Of a stretch of DNA of 64,000 nucleotides, positions 47,801-59,293 are shown piece by piece; position 1 is the stretch's first letter, and the number at the start of each line of letters is the position of its first letter. The translations under genes were made by a program, and so were the position numbers. The stretch covers positions 57,044,358 to 57,108,357 of the forward strand of contig OX421494.1 in assembly GCA_949126835.1 (NCBI GenBank), in the 5' to 3' direction. The notes below the pieces were generated by a model that saw only the letters and a list, made by a program, of their open reading frames with translations, was not told where the DNA came from and did no database searches. This DNA comes from Anisus vortex (Eukaryota > Mollusca > Gastropoda > Planorbidae).

Positions 47801-50107
47801 ACGGATGATTATTGCCAATAGGCCTATACACTCAAGTATTATCTTGTATGTTTCAGACGCTCCTTTTACACGGATGATTATTGCCAATAGTCCTATACAC
47901 TCAAGTATTATCTTGTATGTTACAGACGCTCCTTTTACACGGATGATTATTGCCAATAGGCCTAATATACACTCAAGTATTATCTTGTATGTTTCAGACG
48001 CTCCTTTTACACGGATGATTATTGCTAATAGGCCTATACACTCAAGTATTATCTTGTATGATACAGACGCTCCTTTTACACGGATGATTATTGCCATTAG
48101 GCCTATACACTCAAGTATTATCTTGTATGTTACAGACGCTCCTTTTACACGGATGATTATTGCCAATAGCCCTATACACTCAAGTATTATCTTGTATGTT
48201 ACAGACGCTCCTTTTACACGGATGATTATTGCCAATAGGCCTATTCATTCAAGTATTATCTTGCATGTTACAGACGCTCCTTTTACACGGATGATTATTG
48301 CCATTAGGCCTATACACTCAAGTATTATCTTGTATGTTACAGACGCTCCTTTTACACGGATGATTATTGCCAATAGGCCTATACACTCAAGTATTATCTT
48401 GTATGTTACAGACGATCCTTTTACACGGTTGATTATTGCTATTAGGCCTATACACTCAATTGTGGAGTAAAAAATGATGCTTTTTTTTTCTTGTTGTTCT
48501 TTGTAATCCGATTTCGTAGACTTTTTAAAAACTTTGGGCCCAATTAAATTAACACCTATTGTGACAAGGAAGAGATGACATTACTGGACTTGTTGAACTT
48601 ATTCAGGAGGAAACGGGTAACCCACTTGTCTTTAGCCTAGCATTAATGGGAACAGAGCCGCATTATTATGCAAACCCACATCTCCTTCCTCACCAAAATC
48701 TGCTTCTTCCATCTGCGTCGTATTGCCGCCATCCGTCGTTATCTCACCAAGGAAGCTTGTGTTAAGCTCATCATCTCTCTCCTATTTTCCCGCTTGGACT
48801 ATTGTAATTCGCTTTTGGCTGGTCTCCCGGCCTCCTCCCTTCAAGGACTCCAACGTATCCAGAACTGCGCAGCCCGACTAGTTCTCAAGAAGAAGAAGTC
48901 AAATGATATCAATCCTCTGCTCCGATATCTGCACTGGCTACCCATCAACAACCGGATCTCATATAAGCTGGCTTCCCTCTGTTATAGGTGCCTGAATAAC
49001 TGCGCCCCGGATTATCTTCGCTCTTGTATGGAGCTCTACACCCAGTCCCGCCCACTTCGTTCGGCATCTGACGCGCTTACTCTGCGGATCCCTCGTGTGA
49101 GGCTAGTGTCCGCTGGCGAACGTTCATTTTCCTACGCAGGACCGTCCGCTTGGAATCACCTCCCACTACAGCTTCGCCAGAGCCCTAGCTATGACACCTT
49201 CAGGAGCCGGCTGAAGACTCACCTATTTCGTCAGCAGAATTAGCGTATTACTATATATTTCGTTGTCTGTCTGTATTCTGTAACTGTCGTCTGCGCATAG
49301 AACTGTCACCAACGGGATATGCGCTATATAAGCACCGTTATTATTTATTTATTATTTATTTATATTATTGGCAAAGCATTTTGTTATCTGTAGTATAAAC
49401 ATGGTGTAGTTTGTTGTGGTTGTTTTGAATAGCGATAAAGAATCTATTATTTATTATCGACCAGTGAAGTGGAATCTTATTATTGTACATTACTTTCTAG
49501 CATTAAATTCTTCTTTAAACTTTCATCGACAATTGGTAATACTTAAGTCTTTGATTTTGACTACTCCCAGCTTTGAACAAAGTTTAATAAGAGTTCAAAT
49601 TACTTTTTATTAGCTTTTTCGTAGAAACAGAAATTCTTAATAGGCAGCATAATATTGGTCCTTCCCAAGGAACCACCCATAAAGGGTAAACTTCTTCCAT
49701 TACCGCCTTCAGGAGAGGCGTTCGATGGGAGTTTGATGGTAACACAACAGTTGAAACATGAAGCGTTTAAAAATAGGGCTTCTATATTATATTATAATAT
49801 TTAAGTCTACATTATAGATCTATATTCTAATTATTATTACTATTTAAATAAATAGTTAGATGTAGGTTTTCTTTCGTAAAGACTTCACTGTACACTTTGA
49901 ATCTTGCAGAGTAACTGCCCGCCGACGTCTGCTACGTTCAACCAATCCACGCTCTTCTATACCCCCATTTCAGCCAATGACGTGGCGTGGAACTTTGAGA
50001 AGTTTATCGTGGGTAAAGATGGCCGTGTCCTTCACAGAGCGCACCCATCCACGGCGCCCGACGCCTTGGCGGCCTTCATCGAAGCAGAACTGTCCCGCGC
50101 ATCGTAA
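44444..50107 (+). CDS. Divergent selenocysteine glutathione peroxidase, paralog C
   Basis: Exons 44444-44530, 44673-44774, 45514-45645, 46508-46651 and 49910-50107, all phase 0, give 220 aa. The N-terminus is a hydrophobic signal-like segment ([16 protein letters not shown]). Selenocysteine is residue 74 (TGA at 45544), Trp182-Asn183 are kept in VAWNFE, and the tetramer loop [11 protein letters not shown] is present. Two active-site changes stand out: the catalytic Gln is Ile104 (FPCNIF), and Gly after Sec is Val. A possible glycosylation site NAT matches the NGT of A and B. The C-terminus is about ten residues shorter. Despite these changes all splice sites, the frame and a SECIS candidate remain, so the gene looks maintained. 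Activity may be weakened or redirected; this is inference from the catalytic residue. It is the oldest or fastest-evolving member. Confidence 0.9.
44790..45490. repeat. CTAT tetranucleotide-rich tract
   Basis: About 700 bp of (CTAT)n and derived longer units (for example a block with ATTTCTATCTGTATGACTGT repeated several times). It fills intron 2 of paralog C almost from donor to acceptor. Confidence 0.92.
45544..45546 (+). other. UGA selenocysteine codon, paralog C
   Basis: In-frame TGA at residue 74, NVATY-U-VFT. The following codon is GTA (Val) instead of GGT (Gly). Confidence 0.9.
45623..46012. repeat. 41-bp array made of the exon 3 end and its splice donor
   Basis: The last about 20 bases of exon 3 (TGTAACATATTTAGCTTG) and the first about 21 of intron 3 (GTGAGTACACTTATCATTTC) are repeated in tandem with a 41-bp period, eight extra units after the genuine one. 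Donor-like junctions recur at 45682, 45723, 45764, 45846, 45887 and 45969. The units at 45805 and 45928 have AATGAGT and so lack the GT. Units 5-6 and 8-9 are alike, so a 123-bp block was also duplicated. Confidence 0.93.
46752..47023. mobile_element. GGACCGCTTG-type MITE in paralog C intron 4
   Basis: Left end GACCAAAGACTATAATAAGA and right end TTATTATGGTCTTTGGTC are inverted copies. It contains TTTCATTGAGAAAATCATAG as in the other copies. About 270 bp, no ORF. Confidence 0.85.
47070..48462. repeat. 69-bp minisatellite derived from a retrotransposon tail
   Basis: About 20 copies of a 69-bp unit. It contains GTTACAGACGCTCCTT and GATTATTGCC, which is the reverse complement of the family A LINE tail (GAAGGAGCGTCTGTAATGTA), followed by AATAGGCCTATACACTCAAG. 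Because 69 is a multiple of 3, both strands show long open frames of a 23-residue repeat; these are not genes. In intron 4 of paralog C. Confidence 0.92.
48650..49370 (+). pseudogene. 5'-truncated LINE with reverse-transcriptase C-terminus
   Basis: The open frame 48668-49243 (191 aa) encodes the C-terminal part of a non-LTR reverse transcriptase: [47 protein letters not shown], and [20 protein letters not shown]. This motif set is usual for the CR1/L2/Rex-like part of the jockey superfamily. The palm with the catalytic aspartates is missing, so it is a dead 5'-truncated copy. The 3' end is GCGCTATATAAGCACCGTTA plus an ATTT repeat. A reverse copy lies at 55172-55690. It is in intron 4 of paralog C, in gene orientation. 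Confidence 0.87.
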
Positions 50108-50337
50108 AATCTGGGGGTGGGGTTGAACATATATGCTGATTTAGTAAATACCTTGATCAATGTTAATATAGGTCGATAGGTTTAATAATAATATGCATGT
50201 ATCATTCTTATGTTATTGTTGATGGTTATGTACAAATGTTTAATCATAAATGTTTATAGGCTAGAGAGGTGGAGAGGCAATAGTAGGACTTATGAAGTAC
50301 GACTAATTATAAAAAGACTTTTAAAAAAAATATATAT

Positions 50338-50895
50338 TATAGCGTCACAATAAAATAGAGTCACAAAAGATTATAGCGTCACAATAAAATAGAGTCACAA
50401 AAGATTATAGCGTCACAATAAAATAGAGTCACAAAAGATTATAGCGTCACAATAAAATAGAGTCACAAAAGATTATAGCGTCACAATAAAATAGAGTCAC
50501 AAAAGATTATAGCGTCACAATAAAATAGAGTCACAAAAGATTATAGCGTCACAATAAAATAGAGTCACAAAAGATTATAGCGTCACAATAAAATAGAGTC
50601 ACAAAAGATTATAGCGTCACAATAAAATAGAGTCACAAAAGATTATAGCGTCACAATAAAATAGAGTCACAAAAGATTATAGCGCCACAATAAAATAGAG
50701 TCACAAAAGTTTATAGCGCCACAATAAAATAGAGTCACAAAAGATTATAGCGCCACAATAAAATAGAGTCACAAAAGATTATAGCGCCACAATAAAATAG
50801 AGTCACAAAAGATTATAGCGCCACAATAAAATAGAGTCACAAAAGATTATAGCGCCACAATAAAATAGAGTCACAAAAGATTATAGCGTCACAAT
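50338..50895. repeat. 34-bp minisatellite in the 3'UTR, AATAAA in each unit
   Basis: About 16 copies of a 34-bp unit containing CGTCACAATAAAATAGAGTC. The later copies have GCGCCAC in place of GCGTCAC. It starts 230 bp after the stop codon of paralog C and lies wholly between stop and SECIS. Confidence 0.94.
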
Positions 50896-51557
50896 CAATA
50901 TATAGATCTAGCGTCACGAAAATGTAGTGACTCGTAGATCTAGTCATCCAGTCCAAGTTTTACTTCAAAGTTTTTGAACTATAAATACATTAAAATTTTT
51001 GTGCTGAAAACTGATCTAGACTTTATCTATAGACTACATACAGAGATTATCAGATGAGCGGGGAAATATTTTTCTTTTAAAATAATATACAGGTCTAAGC
51101 ATAATATGTTACTATAGTATAGTACTATAGAGTATAGACCTAATGAAGATAACGCGTGTCTTTATAAAACATGTCCCTGGAATCTCGGCCCACCAATCAG
51201 GGACATCACAACAAGTCCCACTATTCCAGAATTTTAAAAAAAAAAATATATATTATAGGCTTAATTTGTACATGCTTACATGTCATTGTGTGTGACCTTT
51301 AGCCTTTCTTACCTGGAAAAAAGTTTGTAACGTTTTTTTTTAATATTTAAAAAGAAAGTTTTTTAAATATCACCAACTGAAACTAGACGCTAGTCTAGAT
51401 GAAAGCATATCTATTTATAAAATTTATTTTATTTTTGCTGTTAAAATGGATTTTGAAAAGTTGCTGTGCAGCTGTAAAAAATTAGTTTTAACTTATGTTC
51501 AAGATGGCGACATTTATATTCTGATAAAAGATTTTTGTTTTGTTTGCTACACTTTGA

Positions 51558-51622
51558 AGGAAAATATATGACGTCATGTCCATCAACAGCGCCGCTGCTG
51601 GACTGCACTGACATGTATATGA
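51558..51622 (+). promoter_or_regulatory. SECIS element of paralog C
   Basis: 5' core ATGA at 51568-51571 and 3' core TGAC at 51609-51612. GTCC pairs with GGAC, with internal mismatches below; unpaired CAAC is followed by a perfect mini-helix CAGC/GCTG. Outer helix ATAT opposite TATAT. The sequence differs considerably from A and B but the pairing scheme is the same, which supports a functional fold. Confidence 0.8.
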
Positions 51623-51716
51623 TCCACGTTACGGACGACGAGTGCATTCGTCACGTGACTTGGCATAACGATTCTTCCGGAAGTGCAGCAAATGTAACAA
51701 TCTTTTATGTTTATAA

Positions 51717-51722
51717 AATAAA
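51717..51722 (+). terminator. Polyadenylation signal, paralog C
   Basis: First AATAAA after the SECIS, about 105 bp past it. Confidence 0.5.
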
Positions 51723-51829
51723 TTTGTTTTCCATAATAATAAAAAAGTTATAGAAAAGTATTACATTGTTCAAACATGTGTATTAGCATTCTTTACTTGT
51801 TTGTCAAATACATAATATTGGAATCGGGG

Positions 51830-53240
51830 CCGGCTCATCCATGTAGGTGAACTAGGCAGCCGCCTACTTTATGGCGCAAAGTTTTTGGGGGCGCAAAATT
51901 GAGGATTTTTTTAAATTCGGGGATTTAAAAATATAAATTATATTAAAGTTTAGTTCTTTTGCACGCTACTAGCATTGGCAGATGAATTACTTGGTAATGA
52001 AAGACGAAGGGTATTTTATTTAAATTGTCTTAGAATATAGGAAAGTATGCCCTAACAGTAGTCTACTTAATTTGGCAACCTCGCTGTGCGTAGCGGATTG
52101 CAAAAGGGCAACACCTCACTTCCTCCGGCTAGGGTTGCCAGATTCTGATACATGGGTACCAGGCCCCACAAGAGGGGGGTACAGTCGGTGCGCCGTACTG
52201 GGGCCCATAAGAGCTTAGGGGGCCCATGAATATAAAATTTTAAAATTAAATTGTCAATTACTCAAGTAATAGCTTTTAAGTCTTTATTATTTGATCTCAG
52301 AATAACTGAGATTATGTTAACATATTATTTTATCCCAAAGGTAGAAAAACGGCACTTTATCACTGACGGTAAGAGGAAGTGATACGTAGTTATCATACAA
52401 ACTGGGTAGTTATTGTAATGTTTTAAAATATACATTTACATTCTTTAGTCATAAAATATTTATATAATTTTTAACTATCTTGTGTAATTTGATCATTTTA
52501 GAGTTGTAAGCCATTTTATTTCTAATAGGAAACAAATAAGAAACATATTATAAATTGTAAAGAAAAAGGGTTAATTATCTCCCTTCAATTAAATTATCCA
52601 AATTTGATGCTAATAATACTAAACGAGTTAATTGTTTTAATATAACTATTTTACTTCTGAAAATGCTCATCTATCTTCATTGGCCTTAAATTAAGAAAAT
52701 AGTTAAATGTTTTGAAATTGATTTCACGGAAAAAATATGTCCAGTTTCAATGCAAATCCATTCCAGTGGCCCAACACTTCCAGTGCTTTTGGACCCAGTG
52801 TTGTAAATGTAAACGTGGTTGCCCATGTCATTCAAAAAAATTGGCTTCAACAGTCAGTTCTCCTCATTCAATAATGGATTTTTTTTCTTTAATGTACATC
52901 TTAATTGCTTCCAAACAAGAAACGAATCTATCCAAGACTTTACCTATACTCCGTGTGACTTTCTTCTAGAAGGGACTTGAGAATCTATACAATTGACTAT
53001 CTTAACAATAGATTCAATCACAGATCGCAAGTCCAATGATGGGAGCTTTGCATACAAACATTCCTGAACTAAAACAGTTGACGTCCAGTGTGATTCCAAT
53101 GTAGTTCGCCATGCAGCACCCACTAATTACGTTGACATACTTTGTTTTCACAATATTCTTGGAGGTCTCTAGCGTGCCACTGAAAATCGTTCTGCGTGCC
53201 AAGTGTGGCACGCGTGCCTTAGGTTGCCAACCCCTAGTAT
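51830..53240. mobile_element. hAT-like remnants
   Basis: The left part has GGGGCCGGCTCATCCATGTA and CAGCCGCCTAC, a pattern common at hAT ends. A block at 52384-52520 matches the inside of the hAT element at 27131. The right part, 53170-53236, ends GCCTTAGGTTGCCAACCCCT, as at 32161. Several old elements are probably overlaid; borders are uncertain and no transposase domain was recognised. Confidence 0.5.
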
Positions 53241-55171
53241 ACTTGAACATTTAGTTAAAGATTCAAAGAAGCCTCTAGTTGTAATATAGGGCCTATTTAT
53301 TTTCGATAGCATTTAGGATCTATTTTTATTATTTTTCTTATCTTATCTTGTCTCCTTAGACACTTACTAATATAGACCTATATATATATATAGAGAGAGA
53401 GAGACTTGTAATATTATTTGCATGATCAATAGGCCTACTGAAGCGGGGGAACAATTACAATAATTTAAACTAAGACATAATATTAATATGTACTTGATTA
53501 ATGTATTTCTGTAATAGACCTGTATGTAAGGCTGTGATTGAAATGATTAGGCTACTCTAATGGTAAATGGTAACACTTATGACAGTTTCACAAAATGGTC
53601 CCCAGACCTTTTAAAAAGATTCGTGATTTTTCAAACGTATGTAATACAAATAATACAAATAAATCATCTAGATATGACTAGTGAAAGAAAAAAAAAGTGG
53701 GACGGGGGTGGGGGCCCAGAAAAGATCTTGTACCGGCATCTTTTTTTTCTCTCAAGGGCCCTGATGGGTACCAAAAGAAGGACACAGAGAGACAAAAAGG
53801 AGGACACATGGGTAGCCTGCCAAAAGGAGGACACATGGGTACCAAAAGGAGGACACATTGAGTGTTTCATTTAAATTTTTAATCATTTAAATGTTTTTAA
53901 TTGAATGCAGATGTAACAAGCAATCAGTACAGTTTTACTACACCGGTTGCCAATAACTATCTATTAGTAAATTAACCGAGAAAAAGAATTGTAAAAAAAT
54001 AAAATAAAATGTAAACTCAATTGACTTTTTTTTACAAAATGCAACAATAATATATAATTATTGGAGAATCAAACAGTGAATTCTACAGTTAGTACTAGTG
54101 ATGGGACGATTAATCGGAATCGTATCGGAATATCGGGATTTTTTCGAAATATCGGGAATCGTATCGGAGCTGAATTATTCAGAATCGATTCCGATACCAA
54201 AACGATTCTTAAATATACAGGGCGTAAGATAAAAAGCTGTAACACAGGAGTGCATTGTGTGGGTTACATGTGAGATTTTTCAAGTTGTACTTTGTAAGAA
54301 TGATGCCCTTTACAGAGCTAACTGAATGTCTGTGTCTTTCCTTTCTCCATTGAGCGTTTATCAATGAGATAACACTCTTTCCACATTACCGTTGTGTCTA
54401 GGGATACAGAAAAGAAAGTTCACACATTGTTAGTAACTAACTCTGAAAAGCAACATGCATTTGGACAATTTTGAAGAAAAACAAACTCCACTGCTCATGC
54501 AAGAGTCTTTAAAAAAACTATTCAATCTTTTCTTTTACGAATTATGAGATTGCAATATTGAACAAACAATTTCACGGCATAAAATTACAAGGAAATTGAA
54601 TAAACTTCTCAATAGTTAGCGCAATTTTCACCTTCTTAATTAATTGAACTATATCCTACTTGTAAACTAGGACAAAAGTTTTCCGATGTGGCTGAATAGT
54701 TCTTGAAAAAGGACCTACTTAAAATTATTGACAGTAGATAAGAACATAACAAGTGAAAAAAGGATTTTAAAAATCTTTGGCTTACAAAAGCCGGACATTT
54801 TAAGTGTTTTTAGCTTTGCCTGCCGGACGGAGGACACGGGGCTAAAAAGGAGGCCACACCCTGAATACGATGCGGCGGCGGAATATCATAGTGAAGTGAC
54901 GTGACCGTGACCATCAAGTCAGTTCGTGAATCGTAGGCCTAAGTCGTGAGGGCGCTGAGTTGTTTTCAGTTGCATTTGCAATACAATTGTTGTTTTTGTG
55001 CATTTTTAGACTGTTAACTACGAAGACGAGTACATTAAAACCCCTAAGTGACACGAGATGGTCTAGTCGAATTGATGCACTATAATAACAGTAATAACAC
55101 CTCTGCGGTACCAGTTATATCATGTTTGTAATGCTTTAGAAGAGATTTCTGAAGACACTAATTGGATCTAG
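53241..55171. other. Intergenic, few recognisable elements
   Basis: No gene supported. Near 53765-53870 a GGAGGACACATGGGTACC-type unit repeats three times. At about 54097 GTGATGGGACGATTAATCGG followed by CGGAAT repeats looks like a DNA transposon end. The rest is AT-rich unique sequence. Confidence 0.45.
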
Positions 55172-55690
55172 TGGCAGTAAATAAATAATAAATAAATAAT
55201 AACGGTGCTTATATAGCGCATATCCCGTTGGTGACAGTTCTATGCGCAGACGACAGTTACAGAATAGAGACAGACAACGAAATACGTAGTAATACGCTAA
55301 TTCTGCTGACGAAATAGGTGAGTCTTCAGCCGGCTCCTGAAGGTGTCAAAGCTAGGGCTCTGGCGCAGCTGTAGTGGGAGGTGATTCCAAACGGACGGTC
55401 CTGCGTAGGAAAATGAACGTTCGCCAGGGGGACACTAGCCTAACACGAGGGATCCGCAGAGTAAGCGCGTCAGAAGCCGAACGAAGTGGGCGGGACTGGG
55501 TGTAGAGCTCCAGACAAGAGCGAAGGTAATCCGGGGCACAGTTATTCAGGCACTTATAACAGAGAGAAGCCAGCTTATATGAGATCCGGTTGTTGATGGG
55601 TAGCCAGTGCAGAGATCGGAGCAGAGGAGTGATATTATTTGACTTCTTCTTCTTGAGAACTAGTCGGGCTGCGCAGTTCTGGATGCGAAG
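55172..55690 (-). pseudogene. LINE C-terminal fragment, reverse copy
   Basis: It is a reverse-complement relative of 48870-49365: the same GCGCATATCCCGTTGGTGAC 3' end, the ATTT tail (here AAATAATAAATAA) and the same reverse-transcriptase end. The sequence similarity stops at about 55690. It has small changes and no intact palm domain, so it is a dead copy. Confidence 0.85.
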
Positions 55691-55989
55691 GTAGAAGCAC
55701 TTGGGTTACTTAAAAATATATCAGACTTCAAGTTTATTGTTGCACTTGTCACATAGCACAACGTTTTGTTTCAAGTAAACAAAACGTAAGATACTGCAGA
55801 AAAGGACTTTAATCTCCAGAGAGCACTTGGTTACCTGAAAAAAAAAACGAAGAGTTTTTGGTTACAGCTAGACTAGATGTGATTTAGAGTTCAATGGAGT
55901 TATGGTTGATTCTAATGAAGTAGGGCCTAGCATAAGAAGTTGCATGGAATAGAACCATTATTTGACAAAGAGAAGGTCCGAATTTTAAA

Positions 55990-56572
55990 AAAAAAAGAAG
56001 AACATGGTTGATTACAAATTAACAGATGAATCTGTAAATATTGCAGTTGACCCCCTCAGAAAGTTTCAAGATCCACTTTTATGTTGCTGCTTTAGACACA
56101 GCTGTTTATGCGGTAAAAGAAAGATTTCCCCATTTAAATAAAGTATCTGGTGTCTTTGGATTTTATTTCAACATTGCTGACCTTAAAAACAAGACTATAT
56201 CAGAGGTTTATTCGATGTGCGAAAACTTGGAAAAACCATTAAAAAATGAAAACTATGAAGGTTTGAATGATTCTGACATGCTGTTGTACGACAGTGTTCT
56301 GAACTAAGAGCAGTTTCTCATCATATCCATGACTCAGTATCACACCCTGAAGAAGTCCTAAACTACATTTACCAACAGAATCTTGAAAATGGATTTCATA
56401 ACATTTGTTTAGCCCTTCGTATTTTGCTTACGTTGCCACTTTCTGTAGCTAGTGCTGAACAAAGATTTTCAAAACTTAAGCTAATTAAAACCCATCTGTG
56501 TAGTACAATGTGTCAGGAGAGACTTGCGGGTCTGGCGACAATTTCTATTGAAAGTGAGATAACTTATAGTTT
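55990..56572 (+). pseudogene. hAT transposase C-terminal pseudogene
   Basis: Two frames join across a break near 56290-56305. The first encodes KIHFYVAALDTAVYAVKERF, the second LPLSVASAEQRFSKLKLIK, the hAT-type dimerisation domain as found in ZMYM1/TTF-zinc-finger hAT proteins. There is an in-frame stop at 56307 in the first frame. It is cut at its right end by a family B SINE at 56574. The catalytic N-terminal half is missing. Confidence 0.8.
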
Positions 56573-56573
56573 A

Positions 56574-56718
56574 CATACGTTCCTTCTAGATAGAAGATTA
56601 TTACGTCCACTAGGCCCAAAACTCCTGCAGGGCGACAGGGATCCGTCGGTGGCAGGGATAGAACCCGCGACCTGTCAGTTGGTTTTTGGTTGACAGCCCG
56701 GTGAACTAACCGCTGGAC
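56574..56718 (-). mobile_element. tRNA-derived SINE, family B
   Basis: Reverse strand: TCCAGCGGTTAGTTCACCGG head, B-box region GCGGGTTCTATCCC, CAGGAGTTTTGGGCC, and tail GTAATAATCTTCTATCTAGA then AGGAACGTA. It is almost identical to the copy at 28613 and sits on the end of the hAT pseudogene. Confidence 0.85.
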
Positions 56719-56740
56719 TTTTCTTTTTCCATATGCCAGA

Positions 56741-56968
56741 ACAAATGCGTATAAGCACGACTCTCTCTTCCCGAGTAGCATCCGGGCATGCAAATGGTTT
56801 GCCTGAACAAACCTGGTAAAACAGTAACCAAACGTTAATGTAAAACACTGGGCCTAATCAAAATTCAAGACTAGGCCTATACTCAAACCACGGATAGGGC
56901 CTAATATAGGCCTAATCATAGGTCGCAATAATCTTTGCTTAGAATGAGCATCTGTAACATAAGTAGGC
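56741..56968 (+). mobile_element. LINE 3' end, family A, diverged
   Basis: It contains TCTCTTCCCGAGTAGCATCC and GTTTGCCTGAACAAACC, with AGGCCTAATATAGGCCTAAT insertions in the tail region and a diverged end AGAATGAGCATCTGTAACAT. It is the oldest-looking copy of the family. Confidence 0.7.
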
Positions 56969-56969
56969 C

Positions 56970-58319
56970 TATAGGATATGCAATTCTAATGTTGATACCT
57001 AGGTGTCTAGTTTTGAACCGTTTATAGTCCGGTATTCCAGCAGACTGTCCGGTTAATATTATAAGAAATACAAGACAATTATTAAAAGTATCCTAGAGTT
57101 TTACTAAATTTGCCTATGGGCGGGATATATTTATTTATAGCCTACCGAGAGAGGAAGGACGACGCGTGGGACGACGGGAAGGTGTCCGGTATTTTCTGGC
57201 CACTCTAGATGCAATGCTCATATGAAAAGAATTAGTGTCTGTAATTATAAGATGCTTAATTAAAAGTTACTTAAACAAAAAACATAAAAAACATAAACAT
57301 CATCATCAATCCCATGACATAATAAGTAATAAGGTAGGCTATGCGATAAAAAAAATAGTATAGGCCATAGGCTACATTGCAAAATTTGCTGTCTTATACA
57401 TGTCAGGGGTGTTTAGAGCGTTCTTAAACTTCGGTGCTAAAAGAGTGGTTGTCAGGTAAAAATGCTAACATGGCGTCCGCTTAAATTAAATTGAAGCTTA
57501 TAATTATATATAAATGCCTATGCACTTTATATTTATAGACTTACATTGAACTATATTTTGTGTAAAGAGTAATTGTCAGGTAAAAAATGCTAACCTGGTG
57601 TAATTTAAAGGTTAATTTGAATCAAATACACTTTTTTTTTTATTAATGCCTACTCCATATCATATTTTGCATTTTCAAATTTAAAATTCTTAAAAAAAAT
57701 GAACACTCAAACTCTAACAAAATACCAAAAAGGTAGAGTACTAATTCAAGTAAATGTAAAAACGTTTAAAGCATAGAGCGACTAATAATACCACTGAGGG
57801 TATAATCAATAATCCATTCAGCAGTAAAAGTATTTATATAGGATATAGGCCTACAATAAAGTTATAAGTCATAGGCATAGGCCTAACTTGTTATGTATAT
57901 AAGTATAAGGTAGGCTTATACTTATTGAAATTATCAGTTGTACACTTTTTTACAGTTTACACTTTGTTTTGTAGGCCTACATGTGTTAAAACATAACTTA
58001 GACTAAATAAGTTAGCAGAGTAATATAAACAGTTAACACAGGACACAGGTCACAGTTTTCATTAACATGTTACATGTTTGAGTTTCATTGAGTCAATTAT
58101 CATTAGAATCTTAGGCCTACCATTCTAATCTTATATCATACCTATATGCTACAGACAACTATGTCTGAATGTCTATGACAACAATGGTGAAATATTTTTC
58201 AAAACACTGTTCTAATGTTATGTAAATAAACCTATTTGATTTTGATATGGTTGTAGTTGTTTTACCTCTTGTGTATTACTTGACAATGAAACTTAACTCA
58301 TTGAATAAATTTTGAGTTT
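56970..58319. other. Intergenic AT-rich stretch
   Basis: No gene or element recognised. Dispersed AGGCCTA words are present. Confidence 0.5.
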
Positions 58320-58514
58320 CAAATGCATATAAGTACTCTTTCTTCTTGAGTGGCATTTGGGCATGGAATGGGTTGCCTGAAAAAAACAGGAAAACCAGTA
58401 ACTTTACATCCTTTAAAACATTAATAAAAATGATAGACTAGACTCAAACTATGGTTGAGCGTAGGACGCAAAAATCTTATTAATAGAAGGAGTGTCTGTA
58501 ATATATAAGATAAC
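58320..58514 (+). mobile_element. LINE 3' end, family A
   Basis: It runs from AAATGCATATAAGTACTCTT through GGGCATGGAATGGGTTGCC to AGAAGGAGTGTCTGTAATAT and ATAAGATAAC. Confidence 0.8.
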
Positions 58515-59293
58515 TTTTTGAGATGGGAGTTATTTTCTTGTTTTTAAAAAGACATATTTTTACATTAGTGTGTGTTTAAAATGGATAAAACTTGCGCTTT
58601 ATAATTCTAAACATAGACAATTTGCATTAAAAATGTTGGAAATTGAATAAACTAAATTGAGAAATTAAAATAAATAGGTAATTTATTTTTCATAAAAAAA
58701 TTTATATTCTAGCAGAGAGGGTTTTCAAAAAACTTCAGAGCCGCTAAAATATTCCATCTGTCAAATCTTTCCACAGTATAATTTATAAAGGAATGTTCAC
58801 TTGGAAACATTGAAAATGTCCTAGAGACTATTTTGAGTATTTGTTTGAGCCCTACAAATGCAGTTTTAGTTATGCAAAGTCATTCAGGCTGGCATAAGGG
58901 ATGCACTCATTTCAGAAACATTGCTCTTACTTATAAAATTATTAACCATTAAATTATTAACAAATTCTTTTGAAGATAAAAACAAAAATTTATTTCCCAT
59001 TTGACTACTATTATGTGAATTGTTTTTACATATATTTAGAAACATTGATTGAGCCTCGTATGCAGTTTACTGACATGGAAGCTGCTGTAGGCCATCATGT
59101 AAACAAATACAACTATTCTACACATAAACATTAATAGAAGTATCCAGTCCACAAAACATAATAGAAGGCTGAACACTGAATTCTTGATTTAAAGGGTGAA
59201 AACATTATTAGCTTAAAAAGTGAAATGAAAATCAACAGATATACATTTTCATTCTGTGTGTGATACATATAACCTTGAAATGTGTCAATTAAA

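Larger units (their letters stand above)
50108..51722 (+). other. 3'UTR of paralog C
   Basis: It runs from the TAA to AATAAA at 51717-51722. It contains the 34-bp array and, 1.46 kb after the stop, the SECIS. If transcribed whole it is the longest 3'UTR of the three; an intron removing the array is possible but not seen. Confidence 0.55.

Noticed and set aside
47066..48470. Long open frames (461 aa plus, 389 aa minus) with a 23-residue repeat
   Set aside because: The underlying 69-bp unit is a multiple of three, so frames stay open on both strands. The array sits in an intron and is derived from a retrotransposon tail.
52712..53250. Possible transposase or host protein frames
   Set aside because: No recognisable domain; they lie among hAT-like debris, so no protein is claimed.
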